This document shows, one piece after another, positions 48,899 to 60,519 of a stretch of 64,000 nt of DNA. The position numbers and the translations under genes are program-made. Every line of letters begins with the position of its first letter. The first letter of the stretch is position 1. The DNA is from Cryptomeria japonica. Lineage: Eukaryota > Streptophyta > Pinopsida > Cupressales > Cupressaceae. Under the pieces are notes generated by a model. The model saw only the letters and a program-made list of their open reading frames with translations. It searched no databases and was not told the DNA's origin. The stretch spans positions 41,314,291 to 41,378,290 of the forward strand of contig NC_081412.1 of NCBI RefSeq assembly GCF_030272615.1, read 5' to 3'.

Positions 48899-49077
48899 AA
48901 AATTCAGCGGCAGAGAGCGGTTGGAAGTTCGGCGCTGGCTATGCAGGGGAAAATTTGCACCGCACGGCCAGCCTTCCTCTATGCATTGCACGGCCTGTCA
49001 GCAGTCTGCAGTGCCTTTAAACGGAAAACGCCCACTTGCACCCGCCAGAACTTCCAACTGTTCTCGCCGTTGAATTT
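48899..49077. repeat. Imperfect inverted repeat around D start
   Basis: The arm 48,899-48,934 (AAATTCAGCGG-CAGAGAGCGG...) pairs imperfectly with 49,043-49,077 (CGCCAGAACTTCCAACTG...). The left arm is missing from D copy 1, which begins just inside it. Confidence 0.65.
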
Positions 49078-49955
49078 AATAGGAAGTTTTTAATAAGTAT
49101 AATTTTTTTTTTGAATTTATATAATTTTTTTTAAATAGGTTTATTTATTTTAATAATTATTATTTTATTAATATTGAAATTCTAAGGTATGTTTTTTGAT
49201 GAATATTGAGAGGGAGAAGCTGTTGCGTTTACTCAAGGATGATCGGGCAACTATGTTCATATATAAGATGAAGGATGGCTTTGAATGGGCTAGAATTGCG
49301 AAGAACCAGACTGCATTCGATGAGGCTCTAAAGAAGCTGATCAAGGAACTCAGGATAACAGAGGTCCCTACTTTGATAAGTTCGAGATGTTTACCCAGAT
49401 CTTGGAGGAGAAGAAGGTGGTTGGAAAACCAGGATGAGATTCTGCAATAGGTGTTTAGTAGCTCTTTAGGTCATGTTTATGGATCACTTATATACTCTCT
49501 CCTAACTCTTTTTTGGTAGGAGGATGTCTATGTTCAGTCGGTTAATCTCTCTGGTTCCACTGATTGATGGCTGAGGCTCTGTCTCACATGCTCGTTGTTG
49601 TATAAACTCTCCTTACTTTGGTCTCTCGATCTTTAATATAAAAAAAAAAGACTCAAAATTGATTGGTTTTTATTTTATAATTTTTTGCTTCCATTATCAT
49701 TGACGCGTGGTTAAGGTCAATAGAAAAGGGTAACATATGTTGTTGATCTTTTCTTTGATCATTTGAAATTCCATTAAAGTGCACATTTAACAAATCAACT
49801 TAAATAAAATATTTGACTATAAAATTATGTATTATGTAATTAATTTAAACAATATTAAAATTCATAATTACCTTTAACAGTTTGTTGAAATGTTTGAGCA
49901 GAAATCATACTAAGCATTGATTGCTGATCTCTAGAAATTGTATCTTATTTGTTTG
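48932..49955 (+). repeat. Direct repeat D, copy 2 (1024 bp)
   Basis: See 47,599-48,622. This copy retains the full inverted-repeat left arm just outside it, so it is nearer to the original. Confidence 0.92.
49196..49437 (+). pseudogene. Gene fragment in repeat D, copy 2
   Basis: Same frame and same apparent one-base shift as at 47,863; one residue differs in the second phase (Gln-Ile for Gln-Phe). Confidence 0.45.
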
Positions 49956-50061
49956 TTTAATTAATTTAAACAATATTAAAATTCATAATTACTAAGCATT
50001 GATTGCTGATCTCTAGAAATTGTATCATACTAAGCATTGATTGCTGATCTCTAGAAATTGT
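49956..50061. repeat. Short local duplications
   Basis: The phrase ACTAAGCATTGATTGCTGAT recurs three times between 49,909 and 50,050. Confidence 0.8.
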
Positions 50062-51209
50062 TGGAAGCCCTTCAAGCTACATAAAAGGTAAACATTGGTT
50101 AGGGCAAATGAGGTCAAAAAATCATAACTTAAAGCTAGAAAATAGTTTTACTAGGGCATTGATTGAGGAGGATTAGGATTTGACCGTTATTCAAAAGGTT
50201 TTGATATTAAAATATTTTTATGATTGGAACATTCATTTATAAAAATAATGAGTTTTGAATTTATTGAAGACTTTTACGAGAATCAAGAATTCAATCACTA
50301 AATAGAAATGACATCTAACCTTAATCTTATGGTGAGATTATATCTAGAATGCTAAGGTGAAGAAGAAAAAGTTGAAGATCTCTAAATAAAATCAGAGGAG
50401 GGCAAGATTATATCTAGAGAGATTAGAATGATAGAATGATGAAGAAAAAATTGAAGATCTCTAAATGGAATGAGAAGATGGGATAGTTGAAAGATAATTA
50501 TTTTCCTACAAATTACAATTTAGAGTTGCTCAAGAAATTTCATACTTTGTAATAGATTTGTATCAAATTTTAGTAAGTTCGTTCCATAAATTCTTCCTCA
50601 TAAGTTCCAAACTCTCACCCCTTCTCTTTACAAATTATAATTTTCTACTCAAGATAATATATCATTTTGTTGGACTAAGATAATTTCAAGAAAGGTCATG
50701 CTAAAGCTATACATCGAACTAGAGAAATGTTGATGCATCGCCATCATTGCCTTTCTCAAGCATTGTTTGATGTTTGCATTGAATAAAGAATGCAATAAAA
50801 CCATATGTGGTGCCCCTTGCACTACCATTGGTGGTAAAACAGTTTGATGGAGTACATCAAACAAAATTACTTTAAACACCACTCTTGAGAATGTCAAGTA
50901 TTAGCATTTCTTGGCTGGAAGCCTTGTGGACAACTACAAAACTGAATGTTTGTTTCGGCAATGCATACTCCATAAGCCCTACAAGATTATTATAGTGATA
51001 TACCATAGTTTTCCATGGTCATTCTCCTTAAACAACTCTCATGATTCATTTATCTATAAACATAAATCTTATGTCTTGTGATACAATAGATCTATATCAC
51101 ATTTAGGTTTTAATTCTATACAATGCAATTAGAAAGTCGATTTAAAATAGCTTTTCTATTCTAATTAGAAAGTAGATTTAAAATAGTTTTTCTATTCTAA
51201 ATAAAAGTT
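50062..51209 (-). pseudogene. Module N, copy 1, with receptor-kinase-like relic
   Basis: Matches 58,760-59,790 and, at its left, 53,230-53,540. On the minus strand near 50,745-50,640 both long copies can be read as Phe-Asp-Val-Tyr-Ser-Phe-x-Met-x-x-Leu-Glu-Ile-Ile-Leu. This resembles protein-kinase subdomain IX of plant receptor kinases (Asp-Val-Tyr-Ser-Phe-Gly). The canonical Gly is Ser or Asp and frames are broken. Only this short motif supports the call. Confidence 0.35.
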
Positions 51210-51958
51210 TTCTTCATAATAATCATAAAGGTTCTCTTTAGAAAAATCCCTCAAAAAGAGAAAATTGAATTTGAAGTTGTAACATAGGTTTAGAAAATTC
51301 CACTCTTAATTTCACATTATGGTTAAATCAAAATCTCACAGAAAGAACCAAAGTCCATACAATGGTTATTAAAGATTTCTCAAACTTAGCATCTCTCTTC
51401 ACCACCTATGCACCTCCACCAAAGAATGCAAAGGTGATATCCCACATTATCATATATGCTCAAAGTATGAGATGCGTGGAGATTGATAGTCCTTTATGTG
51501 GTAAAGAAGGAGAAATAGAAGTATCTAACTACCAAGTTTTTGAGGTGGCAGTTGGAAAAGAAAAAAGAGGTGATATGAGAAAGAGAATTATTTTATGGAA
51601 TCAACAATCTAAAGAATGTATATGGACAAAAAGACCAAAAAAATTTAAATAAAAAACTAACTAATCCACATCCAATGTATAATATCAAACTAATCTAATT
51701 TAGCCTTACATAAAATAAAAATATACCACCTACTAATGAAATTAATAACATTATTAACATTATGAAAACTACTATTTCATAAAAGGTAAAATTTGATGAA
51801 TCACTTGTTCTACACCATAAAATCCACAATGAGTCAAATTCTTCAAGAGATTTACTAAAAGTGGAATATTGATGATGATTTGAAGGTGCTAGATTAGAAT
51901 CTAGCTCGAATTGAGTTGAAAAAGATAGATTCTGATGCCTTGGTAGCATAGGGAATCT
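51210..51958 (-). pseudogene. Module M, copy 4
   Basis: Contains the M left part (51,362-51,650) and an internal deletion leading to the minus frame 51,949-51,695. It directly precedes the S5 promoter. Confidence 0.4.
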
Positions 51959-51959
51959 T

Positions 51960-52452
51960 ATATCCGTCTAAACTGGTCTACAGTCGACACAATTTTATCG
52001 TGAGAAAGTCCACCTGACATTATCCCCGTGAGAAATTGCATTCAGATTATTTTTTAAGTCAAGCCCACGTTTTATATCCGTCCGAAGTGTTTGGTTCTAA
52101 TTGGCCGATTTAGTAAGCGCTGTCTCGACCAACGCAAGAGCAAAAGCATAAATTGAACCGACAGAAGCAATACAAATACATCAATGCTTCTGAGTTTTTG
52201 CTGAAAGGAAAAGAGAATTAAAGAATTGCAATGGCAGAAATCAGAAGGTCCATCAGGGCAACTCTGATTCTCGTTCTGGTTCTGTCTCTGTTTAATTACA
52301 GTGCAGAGGAAGAGGAGGAGGTCCGGTGCAATTGCAGTTATAAGATGAGAGAATGTGAGGAAGAGAGCATGAAAATTTTTTGGTATGAAATTTTTCAAAT
52401 AATGCATATAAAATGTCAAGTAGCTCACATCTTATGTAAAATACTTACTTAG
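51960..52452 (+). pseudogene. S5: chimera of S promoter/N-terminus with module M
   Basis: Positions 51,960-52,346 are nearly identical to S3 promoter and first 38 codons. At about 52,347 the sequence switches to module M (compare 45,885 and 40,113), so the 74-residue frame 52,231-52,452 ends in unrelated residues. The membrane segment and tail are lost. Confidence 0.7.
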
Positions 52453-53024
52453 TCCAATTTAATTTTTTTCATCAATCCACTAGTTTTGTTCATCAACATT
52501 GTAGATTTAAAGATATACCATGGTCTATTAGTGAGAATAATTATGTTATAAAGAAAATTAAGTCTTGGAAAAATAAACTTAATTTAATTACAACAAAATA
52601 TGATTAATGAAGTAGTTTTTCTACATCATAAGATCAATAATCAATTCTTTAACAAATCTACTAAAAGTGGAATCTCAATGAAGAGTTCAATATGGTAGAC
52701 TAGAATCTTTGTCAAATTTAGATTGAAAAGATATATTTTGATGCACTTGTAGCATAAGGAATCTTTGTTGGATTTGATTCTAGGTAACATATCAAATGGC
52801 ATGAGCTTGCTAATTAAAAGATTCTTTCTTAATTTATTATTTACCAAAGCCTAACCATTAAATTTTTGTTTGATCCACTTAAGTGTTTCAAATCTCAATC
52901 GTTCTTTTTAAAGTTATGTAAAAAGCACAAGCACCTCTTTTATTTTTGTCCATGGGCCTAGGCGACTTGGACTTGGATACAAAATTTTGTAGACCTCTTA
53001 GACTTCAGCTCTTTTCTTAGCACA
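52350..53024 (-). pseudogene. Module M, copy 5 (left-truncated)
   Basis: Colinear with M1 from about 40,115 to 40,790; the minus frame 52,847-52,641 is a remnant. Confidence 0.4.
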
Positions 53025-53240
53025 TGATTCTTGACCAACGCAAGAGAAAATGGATAAATAGAACCCATCGTAGCAATATAATATATTTTAGCTGAAAGAA
53101 AAGGAGAATTAAAGATCGGTAGAGCAATATCAGACATAAGGCACAATAAGATTTTGTGCATCGCACCATTAGAAAAAAACATGATGTTGATGAGTAGGAT
53201 GAGGGAACAATATGATAATAAATTGGTTGGCATACAATCT
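53025..53240 (+). pseudogene. S6: leader-only S remnant
   Basis: The S leader (GACCAACGCAAGAG, GAGAATTAAAGA) is followed by a block shared with 58,640-58,760 rather than by the S coding region. Confidence 0.5.
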
Positions 53241-53540
53241 ATTCAACCAAGGTTGGAAGCCCTTGAGGCTAAATAAAGGTAAGGATTGGTCATAGCTAAA
53301 GATGGCAATGTGGTCAAGAATCATATATTAAAGATCCTTCAAATTTAGGAGAGGGACTAAAGCTAGACAATAGTTTTACTAGGGCATTGATTGGGGAGGA
53401 TAGTCATTAGGATTTTATTTTTCTGGTTATTCAAATGGTTTTGATATTATATTTATACAAATATTGTGTTATAAATTTATTGAGTATTTAATGAGAGTCA
53501 AGTATTCAATCATTAAATAGAAATGATATCTAACCTTAAT
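53241..53540. repeat. Module N, copy 2 (left part only)
   Basis: Matches 50,062-50,300 and 58,775-59,060. Ends where a LINE relic begins. Confidence 0.55.
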
Positions 53541-53690
53541 CTCATGGTGAGATTATATTTAAAGATTATACATAGAGTTATTAATTATCAACTATACATT
53601 GGTATCTTTGAATAAAGGTTGAACGTGCTTATACATTTTGGGATCGAAATCCAAACATTTGAGGATATTAAAGATTTAGCTTCATTTCAT
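53541..53690 (-). pseudogene. LINE reverse-transcriptase relic, short
   Basis: Nucleotide match to 60,386-60,530, whose minus translation resembles a LINE RT finger/palm segment. It is followed by GTTAGG-rich low-complexity sequence to 53,865, as in the other copy. Confidence 0.5.
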
Positions 53691-53869
53691 TCTATCATAA
53701 GATTATCATTAGAGTTCAATTAGGATTGGAGTTGGTCTTTATAAGATTTAAATTAGAGTTAAAAATAGTGTTATGGTTAGGATCTAATTAGTATTAGGGT
53801 TAAGGTTACTACTATGGTTAGAATTAATGTATATTATAGTAAGGTTAGGATGTAATTGCATTGCATTGC

Positions 53870-54640
53870 AATTGCATCTGCACCTTGAAAGCCTCCATAA
53901 CTGTATAGTCCCAATTTTTTTGCACATTTGCATTAATTGTGAGTGTATATATTTCATTTAATTACACTTAGGCTTATTAATCCTACTTAGTCATAGATTT
54001 ACGCTTGACACTTGTCCATGCAAGATGTCAATTCTACTAGGAGTTGATGCTAACTTTGTGGTAGGCAACTCACCACCAATCATTAAGTGTTGGGTTCGAC
54101 TTCCTATTTGACCCAATCAATCTAACTATATGTATAGTGGTCAATTTTTCTCAATTTGGGTTAATCTTGCGCTTATTTTTAATCTCTTATTCCTAAACTA
54201 TTACATTCTCTAAGGTTTTTAAAATTATAAAGCACATTTGAACCTCCCGTTAAAGTGCATTTGGACTCCCAAAAAATCCCTTCCTTATATCCCTTTCATG
54301 TTTTTGAACTCTACAAACACTTTTGCATAATGACATAACTCCATCCAAACCCTTACTCTATAGCAAGCTAGAAACCAATGTGTTTGGAAGTTACAACAAC
54401 TACTCACTTGCATGAGACCTAAATAATTTCCTAGATACACATTTCTTATATGTTCTCTAGTACTTCTAGAAATAAATTTTTTTAGATCACTTCATGCTAT
54501 CTCTACAAAAGAAAATATGAATGTAAATGGGTTGTTATACCTTCCAAGATCATTAGCTTTTTAGCTCACTTCATGCCATCTCTACAAAAGATAATATGAA
54601 TGTAAATTTTTTTGTAATAGCTTCCAAAATTGTCTAAGAC
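53870..54640. repeat. Module K, copy 2
   Basis: Matches 42,880-43,640 in order. Noncoding by eye. Confidence 0.55.
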
Positions 54641-54699
54641 CTAACCAAAATTTATTGGTACATTGTAATAATGAACATGATGTTCATAAAATAGACTTT

Positions 54700-55692
54700 T
54701 CTAGACTTGATCCCTTCTAAATTCGCACTTTTGGAATAAAAGACATACCCAAGGAATTATTCAATGATAGTAAGGTTATTAACCATATTAATACCAATAA
54801 ATCCTTGATACTTGCCAATCTCAAAAAATAGTTGGTTCGAACCAAAATGCAAATAAGTTGAAGAAAGGACTCAACATGTGTTGAAAAGGAGTTTAACCTA
54901 GTTAGAGATGAAACTATATATGGTGAAATCTGGAAGATTAAACTATTGTTAAACCAAAAGAGATCCAACCACATAAACCCTAGTTCTACAATCAAGAATC
55001 CACCATACACCAATGAAGAACCTAAAACATACAAATCACAACCAAATAGAAATATTATACCATTCAAATGCTTGGTAGGGTTTGATCTCCATTGTTTCCT
55101 ATCTCCCTTGATCTTATTTGATATGGTTGCTCTCAGATTTTGTATTGTGCACAAGAGCTCAACAAAGAATGGATTGTGGTTGTGAAGTTGCTTAATCACA
55201 TGAAGATTGATTGATCACTGATAAGTTAGGCTGCTAGATTAGGGTATAACAGGATGAAGGAATCCTCTTATATAGAGAACACCTTAGAAAATGAAGGGAT
55301 AGGATTAAGAGCTGAAAGGATAAATGGTTAGCTAGGATTAAACGGTAGGTGGAGGAAATGATAAAAATATTAGAAAGGTGGTTAGAGTAAAATCAAGAGA
55401 TAAATGACAAGTATCATGGAGGGAAAACACTAATGAATTTATTAAATAAATAGAAATTAATTTAGTTAATAGAGGAAGTGGGACCAATTAAAAAAATAAA
55501 ATATTTATTTAATTTAGGGAAAGGATAATTTGAATAAATAAAAATATTTATTTAAATAGGAAAATGCTGGAAGAGGATAAATGAATTAATTAAAAATAAA
55601 AATCTATTTAACTAATAGAAGGCTTAGGATAAAATAATTAAGTAGATAAAAATATTTATTTAATTAGGACAAGATAACTTTAGGTGTCTACA
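54700..55692 (-). mobile_element. LTR-like insertion between modules K and M
   Basis: In minus sense the block starts TGTAGACACCTAAAG, a start I associate with many plant Ty3/gypsy LTRs. It has a CTATATAAG box near 55,270 and AT-rich A/T blocks. Comparison with the K-M junction near 43,560 shows about 1.1 kb extra here. The internal end was not located, so the left boundary is approximate. It could be a solo LTR. Confidence 0.4.
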
Positions 55693-55774
55693 AAAAAAAC
55701 AAAGGTAGAGTTTCCCAAGAAGAAGTAAAAGACGAAATTATATCCCAAGTAGAAGAAATCCCATTCCACCACTA

Positions 55775-57890
55775 ATACTATGTAGGAAACTTTGGACAAA
55801 ATAAAAAAACTATTAAACCTTTAGAACAAGATCCTTTTCATGATGATAAGAAGTTAGTAAGAAATAAGATGTATAAGATCAAAATTATCTTTTCTTCTAG
55901 CCATTAAAAAAAGTGAGTAGGTATAGTTCTAAAATTATCTTCCATAATCTTATCGCTAGAAACTTTAGTCTCCTCTTAAGAATCCCTCATTAGGAAAGAT
56001 ATCCTTCTCTTGCCAAGGATTCTACTTCTCTCACAAAACATCTATCGTCCCAAAGTATCCTCAATATAGGAAATATATCTCATATCCTCCTTAGAGGTTT
56101 TCTTCATGATAATCTCAAAGGTCTCCTTAAAAGAAAAAAAACCCTTTGACGAAAAAAATAGAAGAAATAGTTGCAAGATAGATAAAAACCACCACTCTTG
56201 ATCAATTCTACATTATGGTTAAATCAAAATCTTGCAAAAAGAAACAAAGTCCCTACAATGGTTGTTAAGGATTTCTCAACTTCTCTCTTCACCCATGCAC
56301 CTCCACCAAAGAATGCAAAAAGTCCCTACAATGGTTGTTGAGGATTTCTCAACTTCTCTCTTCACCCATGCACCTCCACCAAAGAATGCAAAGGCAATAT
56401 ATCCTACATCATCACAGATACTCAAAGTATGAGATTTTAGAAATTGATATTCCCTTATGTAGTAAAGAAGAAGGAGAAATAGAAGTATACTACTACCAAT
56501 TTTTTTGAGGTAACACTTGAAAAAAAGGATGGATTATGAGAGAGTGAGAATTATTTTATGGAATCAACAATCCATAGAATGCATATGGACAAGGAGGCCA
56601 AATAATAAATAAAAGAGAAAGTGAATTAGCTCACATTCAATGTGCAATATTGAATTATTCTTATTTAGTCTTCCATTCGAATGCCACCACTTCCATTAAC
56701 CAATGTTGTAGATAAAGATATACTTCCTACTAGTGAGGTTAATGGAATTATAAAGACGACTATGTCTTAGACACATAACTTACTTTCATTAGGGTATAAT
56801 TTCATGAAGCACTTGTTCTACACCATAAAATCCACTAGTCAAATTCTTCAAGAGATCTACTAAAAGTATAATATTGATGATGTTTTCAAGGTGTTAGATT
56901 AGAATCTACCTCAAATTGAGATGAAAAAGAGAGATTTTGATGCCTTGGTAGGATAGGAATTTTTTTGTGTATTTCACCTTGGTTTAAATATATTGAATTC
57001 CATGGGCTTCTAAAATTAAATATCTCTTCACAATATATTCTTTACTAGGGCCTCTCCATTGGATCTCATTTTATCCATTTGGATGTTACTATTTGCAGTC
57101 ATTTTTTTCTAAGTTGTATAAAAATACTCAAGTAGCTCTTTTATTTTTTTCTAGTGACCTAGATGACTTGGACTTGGATACATGAAATTTTTAAACCTTT
57201 TAGAAATGAACTATTTTGTTGGTACATGATTCTTGTAGGTAATTTCCCATAGATGAGGACTAAATTCACAAAAATATGGAATGCTTTCAAATGAAGAATC
57301 TATTTAGTATTTCAAACATAGAACCTCAGTATTGTTTTCATGAGCTTCTATTCATTCAAATTTCTTTACCTATACTAAATTAATGGTTTCACTAGATTTG
57401 AGTGCAAGCTAGTAAACTTATCCTAGAAGTTGAACAATTGTAGACTCTTATTGAACATCAGGAAAATGTGCACTATAATGTAACATGCATGTCTTTTTTC
57501 TACTCCACCATAGGTCATTCCCCTTACTAATGGCATAGATATGGTCACAACCATAATGATCATACCAAATACAATTCACATTAGTCCTATGACTCCTTTT
57601 AATAATGAGGATTCTTAGTATCATAATATGATGTATCTAATTTGTTTAGTTATCTCAAAATTGTTCGCCTAGATTTGAGCATTTCTCCATTACGAAATAC
57701 TATCAACCTTATAGATCTCTCTATAGCCATGACCGCTTGAGTCGTTGAAGCAATTTTTCTGAGAATGATCTACCTCCACCTCTTGCTAGATCTATAACTC
57801 CCTCCTTGCATAGTGGTTTAATTGCTATTATTTTTTTACGTGTTTTAGGGTTTGCTTTGACTAGACTTTGGGGTTGACGTAATACTATTT
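55775..57890 (-). pseudogene. Module M, copy 6 (longest)
   Basis: Colinear with 43,590-44,220 and then with 45,760-47,250, so it spans nearly the full module. It contains a 73-bp tandem duplication at 56,246-56,391. Coding traces on the minus strand are poor. Confidence 0.4.
56246..56391. repeat. 73-bp tandem duplication
   Basis: AAAGTCCCTACAATGGTTGTT starts copies about 73 bp apart with a single difference seen. Confidence 0.85.
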
Positions 57891-57894
57891 TCTT

Positions 57895-58418
57895 GAAGGG
57901 AGCGAAGGAAGTTGAATATGACAAACGTGTACTAAACTGGTCTACGGCCGATGGAATTGAATCGTGAGAAAGCCCGCCTGACATTATCCTCCTGAGAAAT
58001 CGCATTCAAAGTTTCTGTACTCAAGTCAAGCCCGCGTTTTATATCCGTCTGAATTGTTTGGTTATAACTGAACCCACCGCAGCAATACAATACATCAATG
58101 CTTCTGATTTTTTCCCCAAAGCAAAGGAGAATTAAAGAGTCAACAATGGCAGAAAGAAGGTCTATCAATTCAACCGTGATTCTCCTTCTGGTGTTGTCTC
58201 TGCTTCGTTACAATGCGGCCGAAGAGGAGGAGGCCCGGTGCAGATGCAGTTATAAGATGGAGAGTAGTAAAGGGAACAAATCATTTGAAGTGGGCAACAC
58301 TAGGCCACCGTTCCGCAGGAAGGCCTTCAATAATTCGCTGGTTATTGCCACTTCAGGCTTCTATGCGGGCGTCGCACTATTTTGGGTGGCATCCTTAAAA
58401 AATGTGCGTGAAAGATGA
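57895..58418 (+). pseudogene. S7: S copy truncated in the membrane segment
   Basis: Promoter string at 57,935 and ATG at 58,146 (an upstream in-frame ATG at 58,098 is in the leader). About 90 residues keep the hydrophobic start, Glu run, Arg-Cys-Arg-Cys-Ser-Tyr-Lys and Gly-Val-Ala-Leu-Phe-Trp-Val-Ala. At 58,392 the sequence jumps to another S upstream region (ATCCTTAAAAAATGTGC, compare 47,535). The tail is replaced by a few foreign codons. Confidence 0.65.
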
Positions 58419-58760
58419 CATATGTGTACTAAACTGGTCTATTGTCGATGCAACATTATCGTGAGAAAGTCGACATGATATTATCCCCGTGAGAAATCAC
58501 ATTTTTTTTTTTAAATGATTAATTCAAGGCCACGTTTTGGAAGCGCCTTCTCGATCAACGCAAAGAGAAAAAGGACAAATAGAACCCATCGTAGCAATTT
58601 AATATATTTTTTCTGAAAGAAAGGGGGAATTAAAGGAATCGGCAGAGCAATAGCGGACGTAAGACACAATAAGATTTTCTCCATCGCGCCATTAGAAACA
58701 ACATGATGTTGATGAGGATGAGCAAAGGGAACAATATGATAATAAATTGGTTGGCACACA
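58419..58760 (+). pseudogene. S8: promoter/leader-only S copy
   Basis: Type II promoter string at 58,432 and S leader to about 58,640, then the same non-S continuation as in S6. No S coding region. Confidence 0.55.
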
Positions 58761-59790
58761 AGAATCTATTCAACCGAGGTGTTGAAGCCCTTGAGGCTAC
58801 ATAAAGATTCCAGTGAGGCCATAGCTAAAGATGCCATTGAGGTCAAGAATCATATATTAACGGTGCTTCAATTTTAGGAGAGGGACTTAGGAAATAGTTT
58901 TACTAGGGCATCGATTAGGGAGGATAGAATGTTAGGATTTGATCTTTCTTGTTATTAATTTTTTTTTAAATTACATTTATAAAAATAATGAGTTTTGATT
59001 TTTGAATGCATTATTAGAGTCAAGTATACAATCATTAAATAGAAATGACATCTAATCTTAATTTTATGGTGAGATTATATTAAAAAAATTAGGGTGAAGA
59101 AGGAAAAGTTGAAGATATCTAAATAAGATTAGAGGAGGGCGAGATTATATCTAGAAAGATAAGATGAAGAAGAAAAAATTGAAGATCTCTAAATGGGATC
59201 AAAATATAGGATAGTTGAAAGATCAATTTTTTCCTAAAAATTATAATTTTCTACTCAAGATAATATATCATTTCATGGCCTAAGATAATTTCAAGCAAGA
59301 TCATGTCAAAGCTATATACATCAAAGAAAAACCATGTTGATGCATCATCATCATTATCTTTCTCAAGTATTGTTCGATGTTTTCATTGAATAAACCATGC
59401 ACCAAAACCATTTATGGTGCCCCTTGCACTGCCATTGGTGGTAGACCAGTTTAATGGAGTATATCGAACAAAATTACTTAACTGCCACTCCTAAGAATAC
59501 CAAGTAGTAGCATCTCTTAGCTTTAGAAGTCTTGAGGACAACTATAGAATTGAGTGTTTTCTTGGGTGATGCATACTCCATAAACCCCGTTAAAAAATTA
59601 ATACAGTGATGCATCATCATTTTCCATGGTTATTCTCCTTAAACAACTCTAATTATTCATTTATCTATAAACAAGACTCTTGTGTCTTGTGATCCAATAG
59701 ATTCATTTAAAATTTAAGTTTTGGTTGTGTACAATGTACTTATAAAGTAGATTTAAACTATCTTTTCTATTTTGAATTTTTATATCTTTT
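58761..59790 (-). pseudogene. Module N, copy 3, with receptor-kinase-like relic
   Basis: Colinear with 50,062-51,160. The minus strand near 59,330-59,240 reads Phe-Asp-Val-Tyr-Ser-Phe-Asp-Met-Ile-Leu-Leu-Glu-Ile-Ile-Leu-Gly, the better of the two kinase-like relics. Confidence 0.38.
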
Positions 59791-59959
59791 CTTGGAAGGC
59801 ATTCAATATGAAGAATAATTAACATATGAAGTCAAGACTAAGAGGTTCAATAAGCATGTGAAGCTAAGAATATGATGTTGACAATATAGATCTTGTCTAT
59901 TAATGATGGAAATTTGTGTCTTCAAGAATAAAGTTTATTTTTTAGCTAAGTGATAAACG

Positions 59960-60510
59960 AATTCCACATCTCAAAAAGAGGTGCACCCATCCCAAAAAGA
60001 ATACCTAAGTAACAAGTGATATGTCCACGTTTGATTTTCTTCTATTTTGCAGGAATCCTCTACAAAACAGAGATCAAATTGAACCATGAAAAAATTAGTT
60101 TTATGATGTGCTAACTTTGAGCCACAAATAAAGCAACATAATTTTAGAGCATCCAACACATTATTGATTTTCTTTTTTCTAATTTTAAGAAAAGAGCATA
60201 TTCTCATTATTAAAATATAAATTGAGCAAAACCACATTATTGGGGGTGGATATACCTTTTATCAATTTCATTTGTTTGTATTTTGTAATAGGTAATTAGG
60301 AGCATTAGCAACAAGAACATAAAGGAATGGTGATAAAGGACAACCTTAATTAATAGAGCATTGTAGAGAGAATGAAAATTATACAAACAATTATTAATTA
60401 TCAATTGTGCATTGCTATCTTTGAATAAAGGTTTAATATGTTTACACATTTTGGGATTGAAACCCATGCATTTGAGCATCTTAAGGATATAGCCTAATTG
60501 CATTCTATCA
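59960..60510 (-). pseudogene. LINE reverse-transcriptase relic
   Basis: Minus frames 60,503-60,237 and 60,237-59,971. The first has Met-Gly-Phe-Asn-Pro-Lys, a Leu-Phe-Lys-Asp-Ser-x-Ala-Gln-Leu-Ile-Ile-Asn-Asn string and a Phe-Met-Phe-Leu-Leu segment, as in plant LINE RTs around the stretch before the Asp-Asp box. The second resembles the region after that box (Asn-Val-Leu-Asp-Ala-Leu-Lys-Leu, Ser-Lys-Leu-Ala). Broken, no intact active site. Confidence 0.65.
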
Positions 60511-60519
60511 TATGGTAAG

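Noticed and set aside
54717-55199. 160-codon minus frame
   Set aside because: AT-rich and hydrophobic with no recognisable motif; lies in the LTR-like block and is probably chance.
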